64,000 nucleotides of DNA from Cordylochernes scorpioides (GCA_030710605.1 CP092880.1:11263639-11327638); one strand, 5' to 3'. Shown: positions 21,052 through 31,530, counted from the stretch's first letter. The notes: generated by a model not told the origin, from the letters alone. A program made the numbers and translations.

Positions 21052-21960
21052 TATAACAAAATATTTATTATTTTACGATGCACTAGCGCGCCATCTGTTA
21101 TCAAATTACAAAACTATTTTAGAGGCGTAATATTCTTTTTAAAATAAAACAATTTCAATTGTCCTTACTGCAATGGAAAAATTAAAGGGAGGGCCAGGCC
21201 CTTCCTTTAATTTTTCCATTGCAGTAAGGACAGTAGAAATTGTTTTATTTTAAAAAGAATATTACGCCTCTAAAATAGTTTTGTAATTTAATATTTTATT
21301 AGCAGAATGTCCTTTTTTTAGGTTTATATTTTGATATTCTGTAAACTTCCCTCTTTGCTTTTCTTTTGTTTATAATTCGTAGATTGTTCTTGCCTGAAAT
21401 AAATTGCTGTCTCATCCCAAAGTTGGTCTTCCCTAATTTTCAACGTGGCATTTTGGTGGAGATGCTAGGTAGGTTAGAGAAAAAAAGACTGAAGATCGCC
21501 GAGAAGACCTAGAGGTCATGAGTACTGTGATCTACATTTTCAGAGACTGGCTCCAGGATTCCACCGCCGTGTCAAAGCCAAGACTTCCTTCCAAGATGAC
21601 GATGTCCCTATAGACGACGATACCACGACAAAGCCGCTCTTCACGCCGCAAGAAAAAGGACGCAAAGGTACTAGGGACAATGTTCCAAGACGTCGATGGA
21701 ATCCTTGGCAGAAGCACGTCAGATCCATGTCAGTAACTACAATAATTGCAAGCTGTGGGTCCCAGCTCCCATAGGAAAGGAGCTATGTGAAAAAGTATTT
21801 ATTATTTTATCAACAGAATGTCAATTTTTATATTTATATTTTGCTACTCTGTAAACGTCTCTCTTTGCTTATCTTTTGTTTATCCTTCATAGTTTGTTCT
21901 TGTCTGAAATAAATTGCTGTCTCATCCCAAAGTTGGTCTTTCCTAATTTTCCACGTGACA
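21052..21960 (+). mobile_element. Miniature LTR retrotransposon (TRIM) with nested foldback
   Basis: The 5' LTR (about 21052-21450, interrupted by a foldback at 21077-21288) and 3' LTR (21786-21960) share the CTCTTTGCTT, TTTTGTTTAT and CATCCCAAAGTTGGTCTT blocks and end in GTG(G/A)CA. The 335-bp interior starts TTTTGGTGGAGATGC, a plausible primer site with TGG, and ends in a purine tract, AGGAAAGGAG, just before the 3' LTR. There is no gag or pol, so it must use proteins from another element. A solo LTR lies at 14650-14827. Confidence 0.75.
21077..21288. mobile_element. Foldback F1 inside the TRIM 5' LTR
   Basis: The arms ATTTTAGAGGCGTAATATTC ... and complement are almost perfectly inverted around AGGGCCAGGCCC. 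The one-sided extension (CGATGCACTAGCGCGCCATC) is on the left here. The LTR sequence ATTATTTTA is duplicated with one change on the two sides, implying a target duplication of about 9 bp. Confidence 0.75.
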
Positions 21961-21971
21961 ATATATCCCAT

Positions 21972-22104
21972 TGGGTTGGTCAAATATCAGGTATCAGGCT
22001 AAATCAACGTTTAGTTGATTTCTGTTCCACTAGATGGCGCTCTGCCATCTAAAAAGATCATGTGCTCATGGTCAGGATATACCTTTTTTGATTTTAATAT
22101 TCCA
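21972..22104. mobile_element. MITE M1, half copy
   Basis: Only the right half is present, from GGGTTGGTCAAATATCAG to CAGGATATACC. It contains an exact CCACTAGATGGCGC at 22027-22040. Confidence 0.7.
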
Positions 22105-22344
22105 TTCAGTACACTCTAAATTCTATCGTCTCTAAAGACGCTGACCATACAGACACCCAAGTTTGAGCATCTAAGAGCAATGTTTTCAAGATCCAACTGT
22201 ATATATCAACTTAAAGGTGAACGTTTTAAACAACACTATCTAAAATGACGCCAACTCGTAGTTAGTTATGTTTGATTTTCAGTTTATCTTCCGTTACTGA
22301 TATACTCATTGAACGTGTGTCTTAGGCTAACTCTTAAATTTCAT

Positions 22345-22690
22345 TACAAAAACAACAAAAGTCTTTATTAAGGACAATCGTCCCATATAGGATTCTCCCA
22401 AATGGGTAAACACAAGTTGTTGTTGTTGTCGTGTCCAATGAAGAACCTCAGATGTCTCCATGCATCTCTATAACAGCAGTTGCAATGTCCTCTATCTTGG
22501 GTGTGTAAAGCTGCTGCTCTGGGTCTATGTCAATTTTATGCAAGGCTGCGGCCATTGCTGGACATAAGAATATATTAGTAGGTGTTAGTTCCACATCAGG
22601 ACAGTTGTTGCATGTCCTATAGGTTTTTGTGCCATCTGGATGTATTGTCATTTTTTTATAGTAAACAGAAGTAAACATAACAGTAATCTA
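22345..22690 (-). mobile_element. LINE-B 3' end, with a short LINE-A-like tail beside it
   Basis: On the minus strand, 22690-22413 is the terminal part of LINE-B. It encodes a C-terminal frame (22448-22678) with CNNCPDVELTPTNIFLCP, again a C-x2-C ... C pattern, and ends in TTGGACACGAC(AAC)n. This is the parent sequence of the 121-bp satellite unit. At 22345-22412 there is a (CAA)-rich tail with CCCATATAGGATTC, resembling a LINE-A 3' end in the same orientation. Confidence 0.7.
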
Positions 22691-22699
22691 CAGAAAGTA

Positions 22700-23330
22700 G
22701 AATTTAAGATCAACCTTTTTCTTCAAGTTGGATCTATCATATGTATTACGTCTATTGTCTGTGCTATTTTCCAGAATTTGTGAGAAGCTAAGACATTGTG
22801 CTTGGTTTTTGCTACTATCATAAATGTAAAAATCATATATGTCGAACATAACGTAAGACCAGGTCTGATAATTGCAATTTTGTCACCGTTATAAAGGGAA
22901 ATATAAACAAGAAGAGATTGTTGCTGGCTTATATATCTGGCTATATTCAAGATAACAATATTTTATAACAGCTATAACAATGTTTTTCTCTATTCGATAA
23001 CATTTATTTTGTCAACAAATGAAACATTTTTCTATATCTGGTTCAAGATACCTGGATTCCGAACGAAACTATGAACAATTATGTACAGTCGAAGACACTT
23101 CTCCAACGTCTAAGAGTCCAGATAGAATTAGTTCTCAATATAAAGAGAGACAACGGCCTAGAATTTTTTAAAATAAAATAAAAACATTTTATGGCTGAGA
23201 AGTGTCTCTTAATTTTAAGAGCTATGAATGCCGTCCAAGAATATCTTAAAGATATTTTATAGTCACTCAATTTGTCACATCACACGGAAAATTCCAGAAA
23301 TACCTACATACAAGTAACTTACATACAAGT
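22700..23330. other. Unassigned AT-rich sequence
   Basis: No recognisable gene, RNA or repeat. Small minus-strand frames (22723-22950, 23079-23270) lack known motifs. Confidence 0.35.
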
Positions 23331-23340
23331 ACCTACATAC

Positions 23341-23640
23341 TTGTAAAAAAAATCTATCAGAAACGCTAAATTGTTTCTGCGGAGAAACTGAACAAACTGC
23401 TCTTCACCTTATCTATGACTGTCCGAACTTTACAGAAGTGAGACATCGTTTGTTCCCTGATTTAAATGATCTAACTCTTTCACCTCAGCCACTTTGTCTA
23501 TATAAATTTTATGAACTCTGTCGATTAATACATGTAAATTTGTAAATATTTAATTCTAAGTTCTAATTTGTTTGTTTCCTTTGTAATAGGAGTAAATATT
23601 TCAATATCACGGCTGGTTGACTAATAAAAAAAAATTATAA
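23341..23640 (+). pseudogene. LINE ORF2 C-terminal relic
   Basis: Translation of about 23369-23540 gives CFCGETEQTALHLIYDCP followed by a leucine-rich tail. The C-x-C ... H-x4-C pattern matches the 7499-7699 relic. A stop follows at about 23541. The 3' region ends ACTAATAAAAAAAAATT. No frame is longer than this tail. Confidence 0.55.
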
Positions 23641-24034
23641 GATATAAATAGGTCTTATCTAAGTTAAAGTTGAATAAAGAGGTGTAATTCTAGAAGTTGA
23701 CATAATTCAGGGGTGTGTAGTTATTACAGCACGTGGTGGAAGGTTGACAAATACATGTGTGTCGCAGTGTTATCTCGCACCACCATTCTGTCACCAGGGT
23801 CGTGTGTCAATCTGTCAGCGGCCCCTGCATCCATCAAGCCTTCCGTTCTCAGGGGCTTCCTTCTCACTGGATGAGCTATTTGGGGAATTTACGATACCGG
23901 CTGTGGTCGTGGTACAGCCTATATTACAATCTCGATCCAAACTAATTGTTGAAACCTTTGCCATATTTTTTGTTAATCTCCTTTATATCTATTCATATCT
24001 AACCTTATATATTTTCAATAATTCTTATATTTAC

Positions 24035-24445
24035 ATATACAGCTTTATTAAGTCCACCAGTCTTATACAGATTCACAACAGGCAGGAAGCATAGATGGAG
24101 CTCCTGTTGTTAAATGGAGTCACACACACAGCTTTATTAAAACCACCGGTCTTATACAGATTCACAACAGGAAGAAAGGAAGCATAGATGGAGCTCCTGT
24201 TGTTAAATGGAGTCACACACACAGCTTTATTAAGACCACCGGTCTTATACAGATTCACAACAAGCAGGAAGCATAGATGGAGCTCCTGTTGTTAAATGGA
24301 GTCACACACACAGCTTTATTAAGACCAACGGTCTTATACAGATTCACCACAGGCAGGAAGCATAAATATAGTTTTTATACTCCAGGCAGCGTCGAACCCA
24401 ACAACAGCCTCCAGGTCCGAAGTATTTCCAGTGGCCACAGAATAA
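24035..24445. repeat. Four-unit array of an 89-93-bp retroelement end
   Basis: AGCTTTATTA starts near 24041, 24130, 24223 and 24312. Each unit has a CACCGGTCTTATACAGATTC block, GCATAGATGGAGCTCCTGTT and a (CA)n run. On the minus strand it reads as a hairpin AAGACCGGTGGTCTT followed by AATAAA and (TG)n, like a retroelement 3' end. The last unit continues into the non-repeated region also found at 8880-8970. Confidence 0.85.
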
Positions 24446-24751
24446 TTTTTATAATCATCAGTATAATTTAAGTAACCAAGTTAGCTAATTCAACAATTGA
24501 GTATGTTAGAAATAGGAAGAAAAAAGGGAAAGGATAACATAAAGTAAAAATAATGGAAATTTATTAAATAATTTGATTTTTTTTAGAAAACAGTACAAGG
24601 TTGATGCAAAAGCTTCGGCTGTTACACGTCATATATGCGGAATATAAGGAATAAAAAAAAAGAAGAGGTGAAGAGAGTTAGAGTATAAAAATAACTCTCC
24701 AGAATATACTAATAATGAACTTTTTAAATACCTCACTGTAATATATAATAT

Positions 24752-25004
24752 TGTGACGAAAAAATATTTTATTATTTAATTTAATATTATTCAATGAAAA
24801 TATATTCAACAGATTACACAAATATATATTAATCTGTATTTGTGAAATCATCTTTAAAATATTTCTTTGCTTGCTTGCTTAAGATTCTCTAGCTGTAAAT
24901 AGTTTTGGGCTGACCTGTTAATAATTGTCGACTCGTCGCTGTGACGTCATCAATAAATACTTTCACATCCCCAGATATACAAAGACTTAATTTTCTACGC
25001 TACA
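24752..25004 (+). mobile_element. Solo LTR, family V
   Basis: The 253-bp sequence begins TGTGACGAA and ends CTACGCTACA. It contains TGACGTCA and an AATAAATA polyadenylation-like block. ATAT flanks both sides (24748-24751, 25005-25008). A 246-bp homologue at 60505-60750 has the same ends and the same ATAT flanks. No internal region is attached, so both appear to be solo LTRs of a gypsy-type element. A SINE is less likely, given the TG...CA ends. Confidence 0.6.
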
Positions 25005-25099
25005 ATATGTATATATGGTTTTGACCGAGGACTTGGTTCTTGTTGTGTGATGTAATCAATATATGGCGTGATATATTCATGTTTTTAGTTCTTATGATA

Positions 25100-25240
25100 A
25101 TTCTGTAATAATAAAATATGCCAATATATAACTTTTCACTAGAATACAATCTCTTTTAATGAAAACTACACTACCTTAGATTATTGAATATTAGCTAGAC
25201 GAGTACATAACAGTGGCGACGAGGATTAAAAGTATTTTAA
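25100..25240 (+). mobile_element. LTR-retrotransposon primer-binding site, stranded
   Basis: TGGCGACGAGGAT at 25214-25226 follows ...CATAACAG and is the same primer site as in the gypsy at 49315. It complements the 3' end of eukaryotic tRNA-Ser(GCT). The preceding sequence is presumably the end of a 5' LTR, but I cannot find the LTR start or any gag-pol downstream, so only the 5' edge of an element remains. Confidence 0.5.
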
Positions 25241-26510
25241 TTATATAAATAATAATTTGTGTTTTTAGAAGAGGACTTTTGAATTTGTTTTCAAATAATT
25301 TTAAACGCAATTTTTAGCATAGTTTTTCTGATATTTAGAACACACACACACACCTAATCATTCTATATATTCTGAGATTTAGCAAATCATTTAATATAAA
25401 TAGAATTATATAATCATAAGAATATATTGATTTTGAAATAAAAGGTGTTTTGATTCATGAGGTTAATATTATAAAGTTTTTGAAATTTCAATTTGAAAAA
25501 AGAAATTATATTTTTGAATTAGATTTATCCCCCCCATCTCCCATACACACAATATATATAAGCATATAAGTTAGATTATGAATAAAAGACAATTTTTGCT
25601 AGGAAAAAAGAGTTTATTTTATTTTATAATTTTACCGAAGGAATTATAGAATTCAAACGTTAGATTCTATATATCAAGTTAAAATCAATGTGAAACATTT
25701 CAAATAATTTTTAAAGCAACAGATAACTATAAAAGATATTTTTTCTCTGAGATCTAAAAAAATATCAGACGAAAAAAAGATAAAAAAAATATATCAAACG
25801 AAAATTTTAAAAATAAATATCACTCGTATTTTTTTCCAATTTACTTTTTTCTCTAATGGGTATATTTTTTATATAAAAAGTATTTTTAACAATAATAAAA
25901 ACGATCAAAAACGAGATTTCAACACTAAAATAAGTTAAAATACGAAGTAAAATATTCGTCTAATTACTATAGAGTTTTAATGTTACCCAAGTTGTTCCCG
26001 CTTCTCCTTAATTTTAATTTGCTAGGATCTTCTGTTTTATGTCATCCCCCTTCACGTAATTACCCTACTACTTTAGGTGTCAATGGGTGAAAAATCGGCC
26101 ATCTTGATTCTCGTCTGATTTATTAACAGACCTTCTATTCTCTTCTACAGAGAGATGCTCTCTCATTTCCACTTTTAATTAAGAATCCTGATTGCAGGAT
26201 TTATACTAATGGTACCATTATACTTTTTTTATAAGATTTTTGATAAGTTTTTTTAATTAAAATTTTTATTTTGTATTTATATAATGAAAAATAAGAAAAA
26301 GTATTTTTAAATTATGAAAGCATATGAAATATTATATTTCTACCCCTATACTTGGTTATCATTATATATATTTTTGTTCACAGTTTGAATAATAAAAATA
26401 AAGAATTCTTACCCAAATTAGAGCTCAGTCGTTAGCTCGAAAAAGAAAACTATATATATTTAATTTATTACCAATCTCTGTGTGTTTTAAAAAATTTATA
26501 AAAACATAAG
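25240..26510. other. Very AT-rich unassigned sequence
   Basis: I see only A/T homopolymers and short (CA)n or (AT)n runs. No frame, hairpin or repeat that I can name. Confidence 0.4.
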
Positions 26511-26519
26511 ACTATTATA

Positions 26520-26727
26520 TGTTGTAAGATTTAGGTACTTACAGCTTGTAGGAAGGCATGAGGACGTTGAGGATTATATGATAATAATCTTTATTATCCA
26601 TTTAGTAAGAAAGGCAAAGTTATGGTAGCGAACAGTTATAGAAATATAGAGAAGAAGGTAAACAAACAGTTGTAATGATGATAGGTCCAGTGTGGCGCTA
26701 GCTGTCGTAGCATTCAGTTATCCAACA
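26520..26727 (-). repeat. Copia 3' LTR
   Basis: 208 bp, in the minus-strand sense from TGTTGGATAA to CTTACAACA. It overlaps the last codons of gag-pol. It differs from the other LTR at one position that I can see (26674). Confidence 0.95.
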
Positions 26728-29700
26728 AATCCCCGGCATGAATGTGGAGACATCACGAGGTTGTAGCGTAACTTCTCAAATGTCGGCCTTGGTAGCGGCT
26801 TGGTCAGAATGTCCGCCTTCATGTCGCCAGTTGGGCAGTAGACCATTTTTATCACTGTCTTCTTCTGAAGATCCTTCAGGTGATGGATCTTGGTTGCGAT
26901 GTGCTTGGTTCTAGAAGACACTTTTTCGGATGAACATATCTTGAGACATGATTGATTGTCTTGGTGGAAGTAGATTGGAGCTTTCTGTTCCAGTTCGAGA
27001 TCCTTTAGCAAGTCGAGAAGCCATAACAGTTCTTGTGAGGCTTCAGCTGCGGAGATTAGTTCCGCTTCGGTGGATGAGAGAGATACGCAACCTTGTTTCC
27101 CAGTCATCCATGAGATGGGGTTTGATCCCAGTAGGAACAAGTTTCCGCTTAGTGATTTTCTGTCGGTGTTGTCGCTTGCCCATGTGGCATCACTGTATGC
27201 TTCCAGCGTGGGAGGTTTTTGGTTAGATATGCGTAGCTCGAGTTCTTTAATAGTTTTTAGATATCTTACGATTCTTTTTGCTGCATTCCAGTCACAATTT
27301 CTAGGATTCTGGTTTCTGCTGCTAAGTATGCAGACTGGAGCTGCGATATCTGGTCTGGATACTACGCTTAGGTACAATAGTGAGCCTATCAGTTGTTGAT
27401 ATTGGACGTTGTTTGGTAGAAGTTTTTCATCAGATATACCGGGGTATCCGCTTTCCATGGGAGTGAAAGTAGGTTTCGCTTCTTGGAGATTGTACCTTTC
27501 AACTAATTCTTGGATTTTATTCTTTTGGCTCAGAAGGAGTTCACCTTCTCTGTTCCTTGAGATTTCTATACCAATGAATTGAGTGGGGTCTCCAAGGTTC
27601 TTTATTTCGAATTCTTTTTCGAGAGTTTTTACAGTGTTTTGGATGATTATCTCGGAATCGCTTGCGAGGAGCATGTCATCCACATATAGAATCAAGTAGA
27701 TGGAATGGTTTTCTTCATTCTTGGTGAATAGGCATGGGTCTACAGTGCTCTGTTTGAAGTTATTTTTAATTAGAGTGCTTGCAATTTTTGTGTTCCAAGA
27801 TCTTCCAGCTTGTTTTAGACCGTAAATTGCCTTCTTTAGTTTGCAGACTTTGTTTGTTTGTTTTGTATGGAGTCCTTCTGGGAGTTCCATGTAGAGTTCT
27901 TTATCTAGGTCGCCGTGTAGGAACGCTGTCTTGACATCGAGGTGGTTCACTTTCATCCCTTTGTATACTGATGCAGCTAGGAAGGCTCTAATTGTAGAAT
28001 GCTTCACAATTGGTGCAAAGGTTTCCTCGTAGTCTCGGCCAAATTTCTGATTGAACCCTTTTGCTACGAGTCTGGCTTTGTACCTCTCTATTTCTCCTTT
28101 GGAATTGAGTTTTTGTTTATAGGTCCATTTACATCCTATGGTCTTTTTGTCCTTAGGTAGAGGGGTTAGTTCCCAGACATGGTTCTTCTCAAGAGAATTT
28201 AGTTCTTCGTTCATTGCTTGTAGCCATTTTTCTCTTTCTATTTTTGGTAATTGTAGGACTTCCGAGTAGTTGGTGGGTGTCTGAATGTCTTGAGCTTCAG
28301 TTTTGTACAGCATGTAGTCATTTCTTATGGGAGGTATTCCCTTTGTTGGTCTCGTGGATCTTCTTTGTGTGACCACTTGTGTTCCTGTGCTTGTACCGGG
28401 TTGAAGGTAATCCTCGGTTTCTGAGTCCTCAAGGTTTTCGGATTGTGTTCCTGGTTCCTGACTTTCCTCTGCATTACCAATATGATTGGAGGAAATTAGA
28501 TCTGTACTTAGTACTTGTGGTGAAGTTGTTTTTGTGGAAGCGAGGTGAAACCCATTTTCTTTTTCTATAAATTTTACGGATCTGCTGATTGTGATGTTGT
28601 CTGTGTCGTGCAGGATTCTGTATCCTTTGCTTCGATCATCGTATCCAAGAAAGATCCCTTCGATAACTTTGCTATCCAACTTGTTTCTTTTTATCTTGGG
28701 AATATAGGCGAAGGCTTTACATCCGAATCTTTTTAGATGCTTCAGACTGGGCTTCCTGTTGGTCCATAGTTCAAATGGAGTCTTGTCTGTAGCTTTCGAG
28801 GGTATTCGGTTGTGTAGGTAATTAGCTGTGGTAACCGCTTCCGCCCATAGAGACTGTGGGAGTCCTGAGTCAAACAGCATGCATCTTGTCATCTCCATTA
28901 GTGATCGATTTTTCCTTTCTGCTACTCCGTTCTGGGCTGGTGAGTAGGGGACTGTTAGCTGATGTTTGATTCCGCTTTGGTTCAGGAAATCTTCGACTTG
29001 TCGGTTTACGTACTCACGACCGTTGTCTGTCCGTATGGTTTGGATATTTTTTCCAAATTCCGTGTGTGCTGAGATGACGTAGTCTTTTATTTTTTCATAG
29101 GCTTCGTCTTTTCCTTTCAGGAGGTAGACCTTCGTGTATCTGCTGTAGTCATCAGTGAAGGTGATGAAGTATCTCTTACCGCTGAGAGAGTTAGTTGGTA
29201 ATGGACCGCAGATATCACTGTGGACAAGTTGAAGCGTTTCAGTTGCTCTGTACTCTGTCTTCTTTGGAAATGGGGTTTCGGTGAGTTTTCCTTGAATGCA
29301 CTGAACGCAGTCTGTGCTGTGCGAACAGTTATTTAGACTTAGTCCTCTTGCTAGGTTCTCATTTCGAATCTTCTTAATTGATTCTATATTTCTGTGTCCT
29401 AGTCTGTCGTGCCAGAGCATGAGGCAATTTTTGTTCTTGCAGTGGTTTTGTTTTGCAACATTTGCTTTGAATGTGCGAGTTTGGGGGTTGTCATCCAGGT
29501 GGAGTCGGTACATTCCATTGTCAAGTATACCGTTCGCGAGGGCTGTGTTGTCTCTTTCGATGGTACACCAATCTCTGTTGAACGTTACTTTACATCCGTT
29601 GGAGGTGGACGCACTCACTGACAGAAGGTTGTCTGTTAGTTCCGGGATGTAGAGAACTTTTGTGAGAAGTAAGGTGTCAGTCTTTCCTTGGGGTGTGATG

Positions 29701-30725
29701 ACTTTTATTTCTCCTTGTCCTATCCCTTTGACCTGCAGCTTATTGCCATTAGCAACCACAACATTTTGTGTTTGTTCTCTGTTAAGTTCAGTGAAGAAGC
29801 TTTCATCGTACGCCATATGAGATGTGGCTCCAGAGTCGACGAACCAGTTGTGTACACTTGCTTCTCGTTGAGTGCAATTGAGAGCTTTTGGGTAAGGTCC
29901 TTTTGTTGTTCTCTGATTTGTTGATTGTTCTTGGGTGACACTCGACTGATTTGTGTACTTTGGTACGTTTCCTCTTCTGAAGTTTTCATATTTGTACTCT
30001 TTGTTGCTGTTGTTTCGCTTTTGATAGTGCCAACATTCTTCTTTGGAGTGGTTTGGTTTGTGGCAGAAAGAACAGGATTTCTTCTCTTTTTCTCTTCTTT
30101 GGCTTGAAGCTCTGTGGAGGCTTTTTAAGGCTTTGGATTCAGTGCTTTCGTCTTTCGAGCTTTCTACTCTGCGTGTGTGTTCATCAAGGAGTTTGTTCTT
30201 GGTAAATTCAAGCGTTAGCTCGTCATCAGGCCTTGATTCCAACATCGTGATGAGATTGGAGTAGCTCTTTGGAAGCGAGCAAAGCAGTATAGCCGTGATG
30301 TGAGAGTCCTTTAGTGTTTCGCCAATGGTTCGCAGTTTGTCAACTAGTTCCATCATGGTAGTGATGTGCTGCTGCATGTTTTTGTCTTCTTCGAGTTTTA
30401 AGCTGTATAGTTTCCTTAGCAAATAAATTTTTCCTGAGAGTGTTTTTCTTTCATAGATATTTTTAAGAGTGTCCCAGGTAGCTTTGGCTGTTAGTAGGTT
30501 TTTGACATGCACTATTTGTGAGTCGGCGATGCTTAGATTAATGATAGCTCTAGCTTTTGAGTCTTTCTTTTTCCATTCGATTTTAGGTTCATCTGGAATA
30601 TTTTCGGTGACAACTTCCCAAAGATCTTCCTTTTGCAAGAGCATTTCAATTTTGAAAGACCATAGTGAGTAGTTATAGCCGTCGAGCTTATCTAGGGTTA
30701 CATCGTGGCTCGGGAGTGACGCCAT
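26718..30725 (-). CDS. Copia gag-pol polyprotein, 1335 aa
   Basis: One frame encodes all functions needed for retrotransposition. Order: an N-terminal gag domain of the UBN2/DUF4219 type (about 1-200); a CCHC knuckle CSFCHKPNHSKEEC (218-231); aspartic protease with DSGATSH (297-303). Integrase has its zinc site H439, H444, C473, C476 and catalytic D504, D567, E603 (D-x35-E spacing). Reverse transcriptase includes D930 and YVDD (1014-1017). RNase H follows with D1179, E1220 and D1256. Integrase before RT is the copia order. All catalytic residues are present and there is no stop or frameshift. The stop codon lies inside the 3' LTR. Gag and pol share one frame, so a fixed ratio would need processing or splicing. 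Confidence 0.97.
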   Translation of the reverse strand: MASLPSHDVTLDKLDGYNYSLWSFKIEMLLQKEDLWEVVTENIPDEPKIEWKKKDSKARAIINLSIADSQIVHVKNLLTAKATWDTLKNIYERKTLSGKIYLLRKLYSLKLEEDKNMQQHITTMMELVDKLRTIGETLKDSHITAILLCSLPKSYSNLITMLESRPDDELTLEFTKNKLLDEHTRRVESSKDESTESKALKSLHRASSQRREKEKKSCSFCHKPNHSKEECWHYQKRNNSNKEYKYENFRRGNVPKYTNQSSVTQEQSTNQRTTKGPYPKALNCTQREASVHNWFVDSGATSHMAYDESFFTELNREQTQNVVVANGNKLQVKGIGQGEIKVITPQGKTDTLLLTKVLYIPELTDNLLSVSASTSNGCKVTFNRDWCTIERDNTALANGILDNGMYRLHLDDNPQTRTFKANVAKQNHCKNKNCLMLWHDRLGHRNIESIKKIRNENLARGLSLNNCSHSTDCVQCIQGKLTETPFPKKTEYRATETLQLVHSDICGPLPTNSLSGKRYFITFTDDYSRYTKVYLLKGKDEAYEKIKDYVISAHTEFGKNIQTIRTDNGREYVNRQVEDFLNQSGIKHQLTVPYSPAQNGVAERKNRSLMEMTRCMLFDSGLPQSLWAEAVTTANYLHNRIPSKATDKTPFELWTNRKPSLKHLKRFGCKAFAYIPKIKRNKLDSKVIEGIFLGYDDRSKGYRILHDTDNITISRSVKFIEKENGFHLASTKTTSPQVLSTDLISSNHIGNAEESQEPGTQSENLEDSETEDYLQPGTSTGTQVVTQRRSTRPTKGIPPIRNDYMLYKTEAQDIQTPTNYSEVLQLPKIEREKWLQAMNEELNSLEKNHVWELTPLPKDKKTIGCKWTYKQKLNSKGEIERYKARLVAKGFNQKFGRDYEETFAPIVKHSTIRAFLAASVYKGMKVNHLDVKTAFLHGDLDKELYMELPEGLHTKQTNKVCKLKKAIYGLKQAGRSWNTKIASTLIKNNFKQSTVDPCLFTKNEENHSIYLILYVDDMLLASDSEIIIQNTVKTLEKEFEIKNLGDPTQFIGIEISRNREGELLLSQKNKIQELVERYNLQEAKPTFTPMESGYPGISDEKLLPNNVQYQQLIGSLLYLSVVSRPDIAAPVCILSSRNQNPRNCDWNAAKRIVRYLKTIKELELRISNQKPPTLEAYSDATWASDNTDRKSLSGNLFLLGSNPISWMTGKQGCVSLSSTEAELISAAEASQELLWLLDLLKDLELEQKAPIYFHQDNQSCLKICSSEKVSSRTKHIATKIHHLKDLQKKTVIKMVYCPTGDMKADILTKPLPRPTFEKLRYNLVMSPHSCRGFVG

Positions 30726-30799
30726 TTTTGCTAAGCCTTTTTTCTTTGTCTTAACTCGTTAGTTGAATTTCATGCAATACCTCAGTCTCATAATCTAAT

Positions 30800-31007
30800 T
30801 GTTGTAAGATTTAGGTACTTACAGCTTGTAGGAAGGCATGAGGACGTTGAGGATTATATGATAATAATCTTTATTATCCATTTAGTAAGAAAGGCAAAGT
30901 TATGGTAGCGAACAGTTATAGAAATATAGAGAAGAAGGTAAACAAACAGTTGTGATGATGATAGGTCCAGTGTGGCGCTAGCTGTCGTAGCATTCAGTTA
31001 TCCAACA
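30800..31007 (-). repeat. Copia 5' LTR
   Basis: 208 bp, same boundaries as the 3' LTR. The tRNA-Met-like primer site starts three bases inside the element, at 30796 and downward. Confidence 0.95.
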
Positions 31008-31012
31008 TTATA

Positions 31013-31528
31013 TATATATATAAAAAGCTTTAAATATTGCACATACATAATTAATTGTTTAATTTATATAAAATATGAATATATATTCTATATAATGGTA
31101 TATAATTATATATAAATTAGCTTCTCCATAATTAAATCTATTTTTTCTTCTGAAAAAATTCACATCTATTTACATTGAAATTCTCTCATCAACGGCGTAT
31201 CAGAAATATTTATAAAACCTATGTTGAAAATATAATAATTTTTATATGAATTAAATTGAAACAAAGTCTACACCAGTGTTCAAAAGTTAGGTAATAAACA
31301 TTTAAAAAATGCTTTATTTTAAATTAAATGAATAAAATTTAATTTGTGTATACATATTATATATTGACGTATTAATATGTAAACATATAATATATAAAAT
31401 ACGACGCTCAAGTTTATGTTAAATGATAAATTTTTTTTCAATCATGCATAAATGTGACTCACTAAAAACATTCATAAAAAAAGACATATACTTATTAGCA
31501 TTGATATATTTAGTTCAATATATTTATA
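31013..31528. other. AT-rich unassigned sequence
   Basis: An (AT)n run next to the copia 5' LTR, then A/T-rich DNA with no gene or repeat I can name. Confidence 0.4.
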
Positions 31529-31530
31529 TA

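Larger units (their letters stand above)
26520..31007 (-). mobile_element. Complete copia (Ty1/copia) retrotransposon
   Basis: LTRs of 208 bp (26520-26727 and 30800-31007) begin TGTTG and end CAACA. I see one difference between them (26674 A, 30954 G). TTATA at 26515-26519 and 31008-31012 is the 5-bp target duplication. The interior holds a single uninterrupted gag-pol frame on the minus strand. Beside the 5' LTR, TCAGTCTCATAATCT (30782-30796) equals the anticodon arm of elongator tRNA-Met, consistent with half-tRNA priming. A G-rich tract at 26728-26738 on the minus strand is the likely polypurine site. Near-identical LTRs, intact target duplication and open frame indicate a very recent insertion. 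Confidence 0.97.

Noticed and set aside
24752-25230. One long LTR from 24752 to the primer site at 25214
   Set aside because: The homologous copy at 60505 ends at the equivalent of 25004, and ATAT flanks both copies there, so the solo LTR and the primer site belong to different elements.
27070-30264. Plus-strand frames of 60-112 codons opposite the copia gag-pol
   Set aside because: They are antisense shadows of the intact 1335-codon frame on the minus strand.
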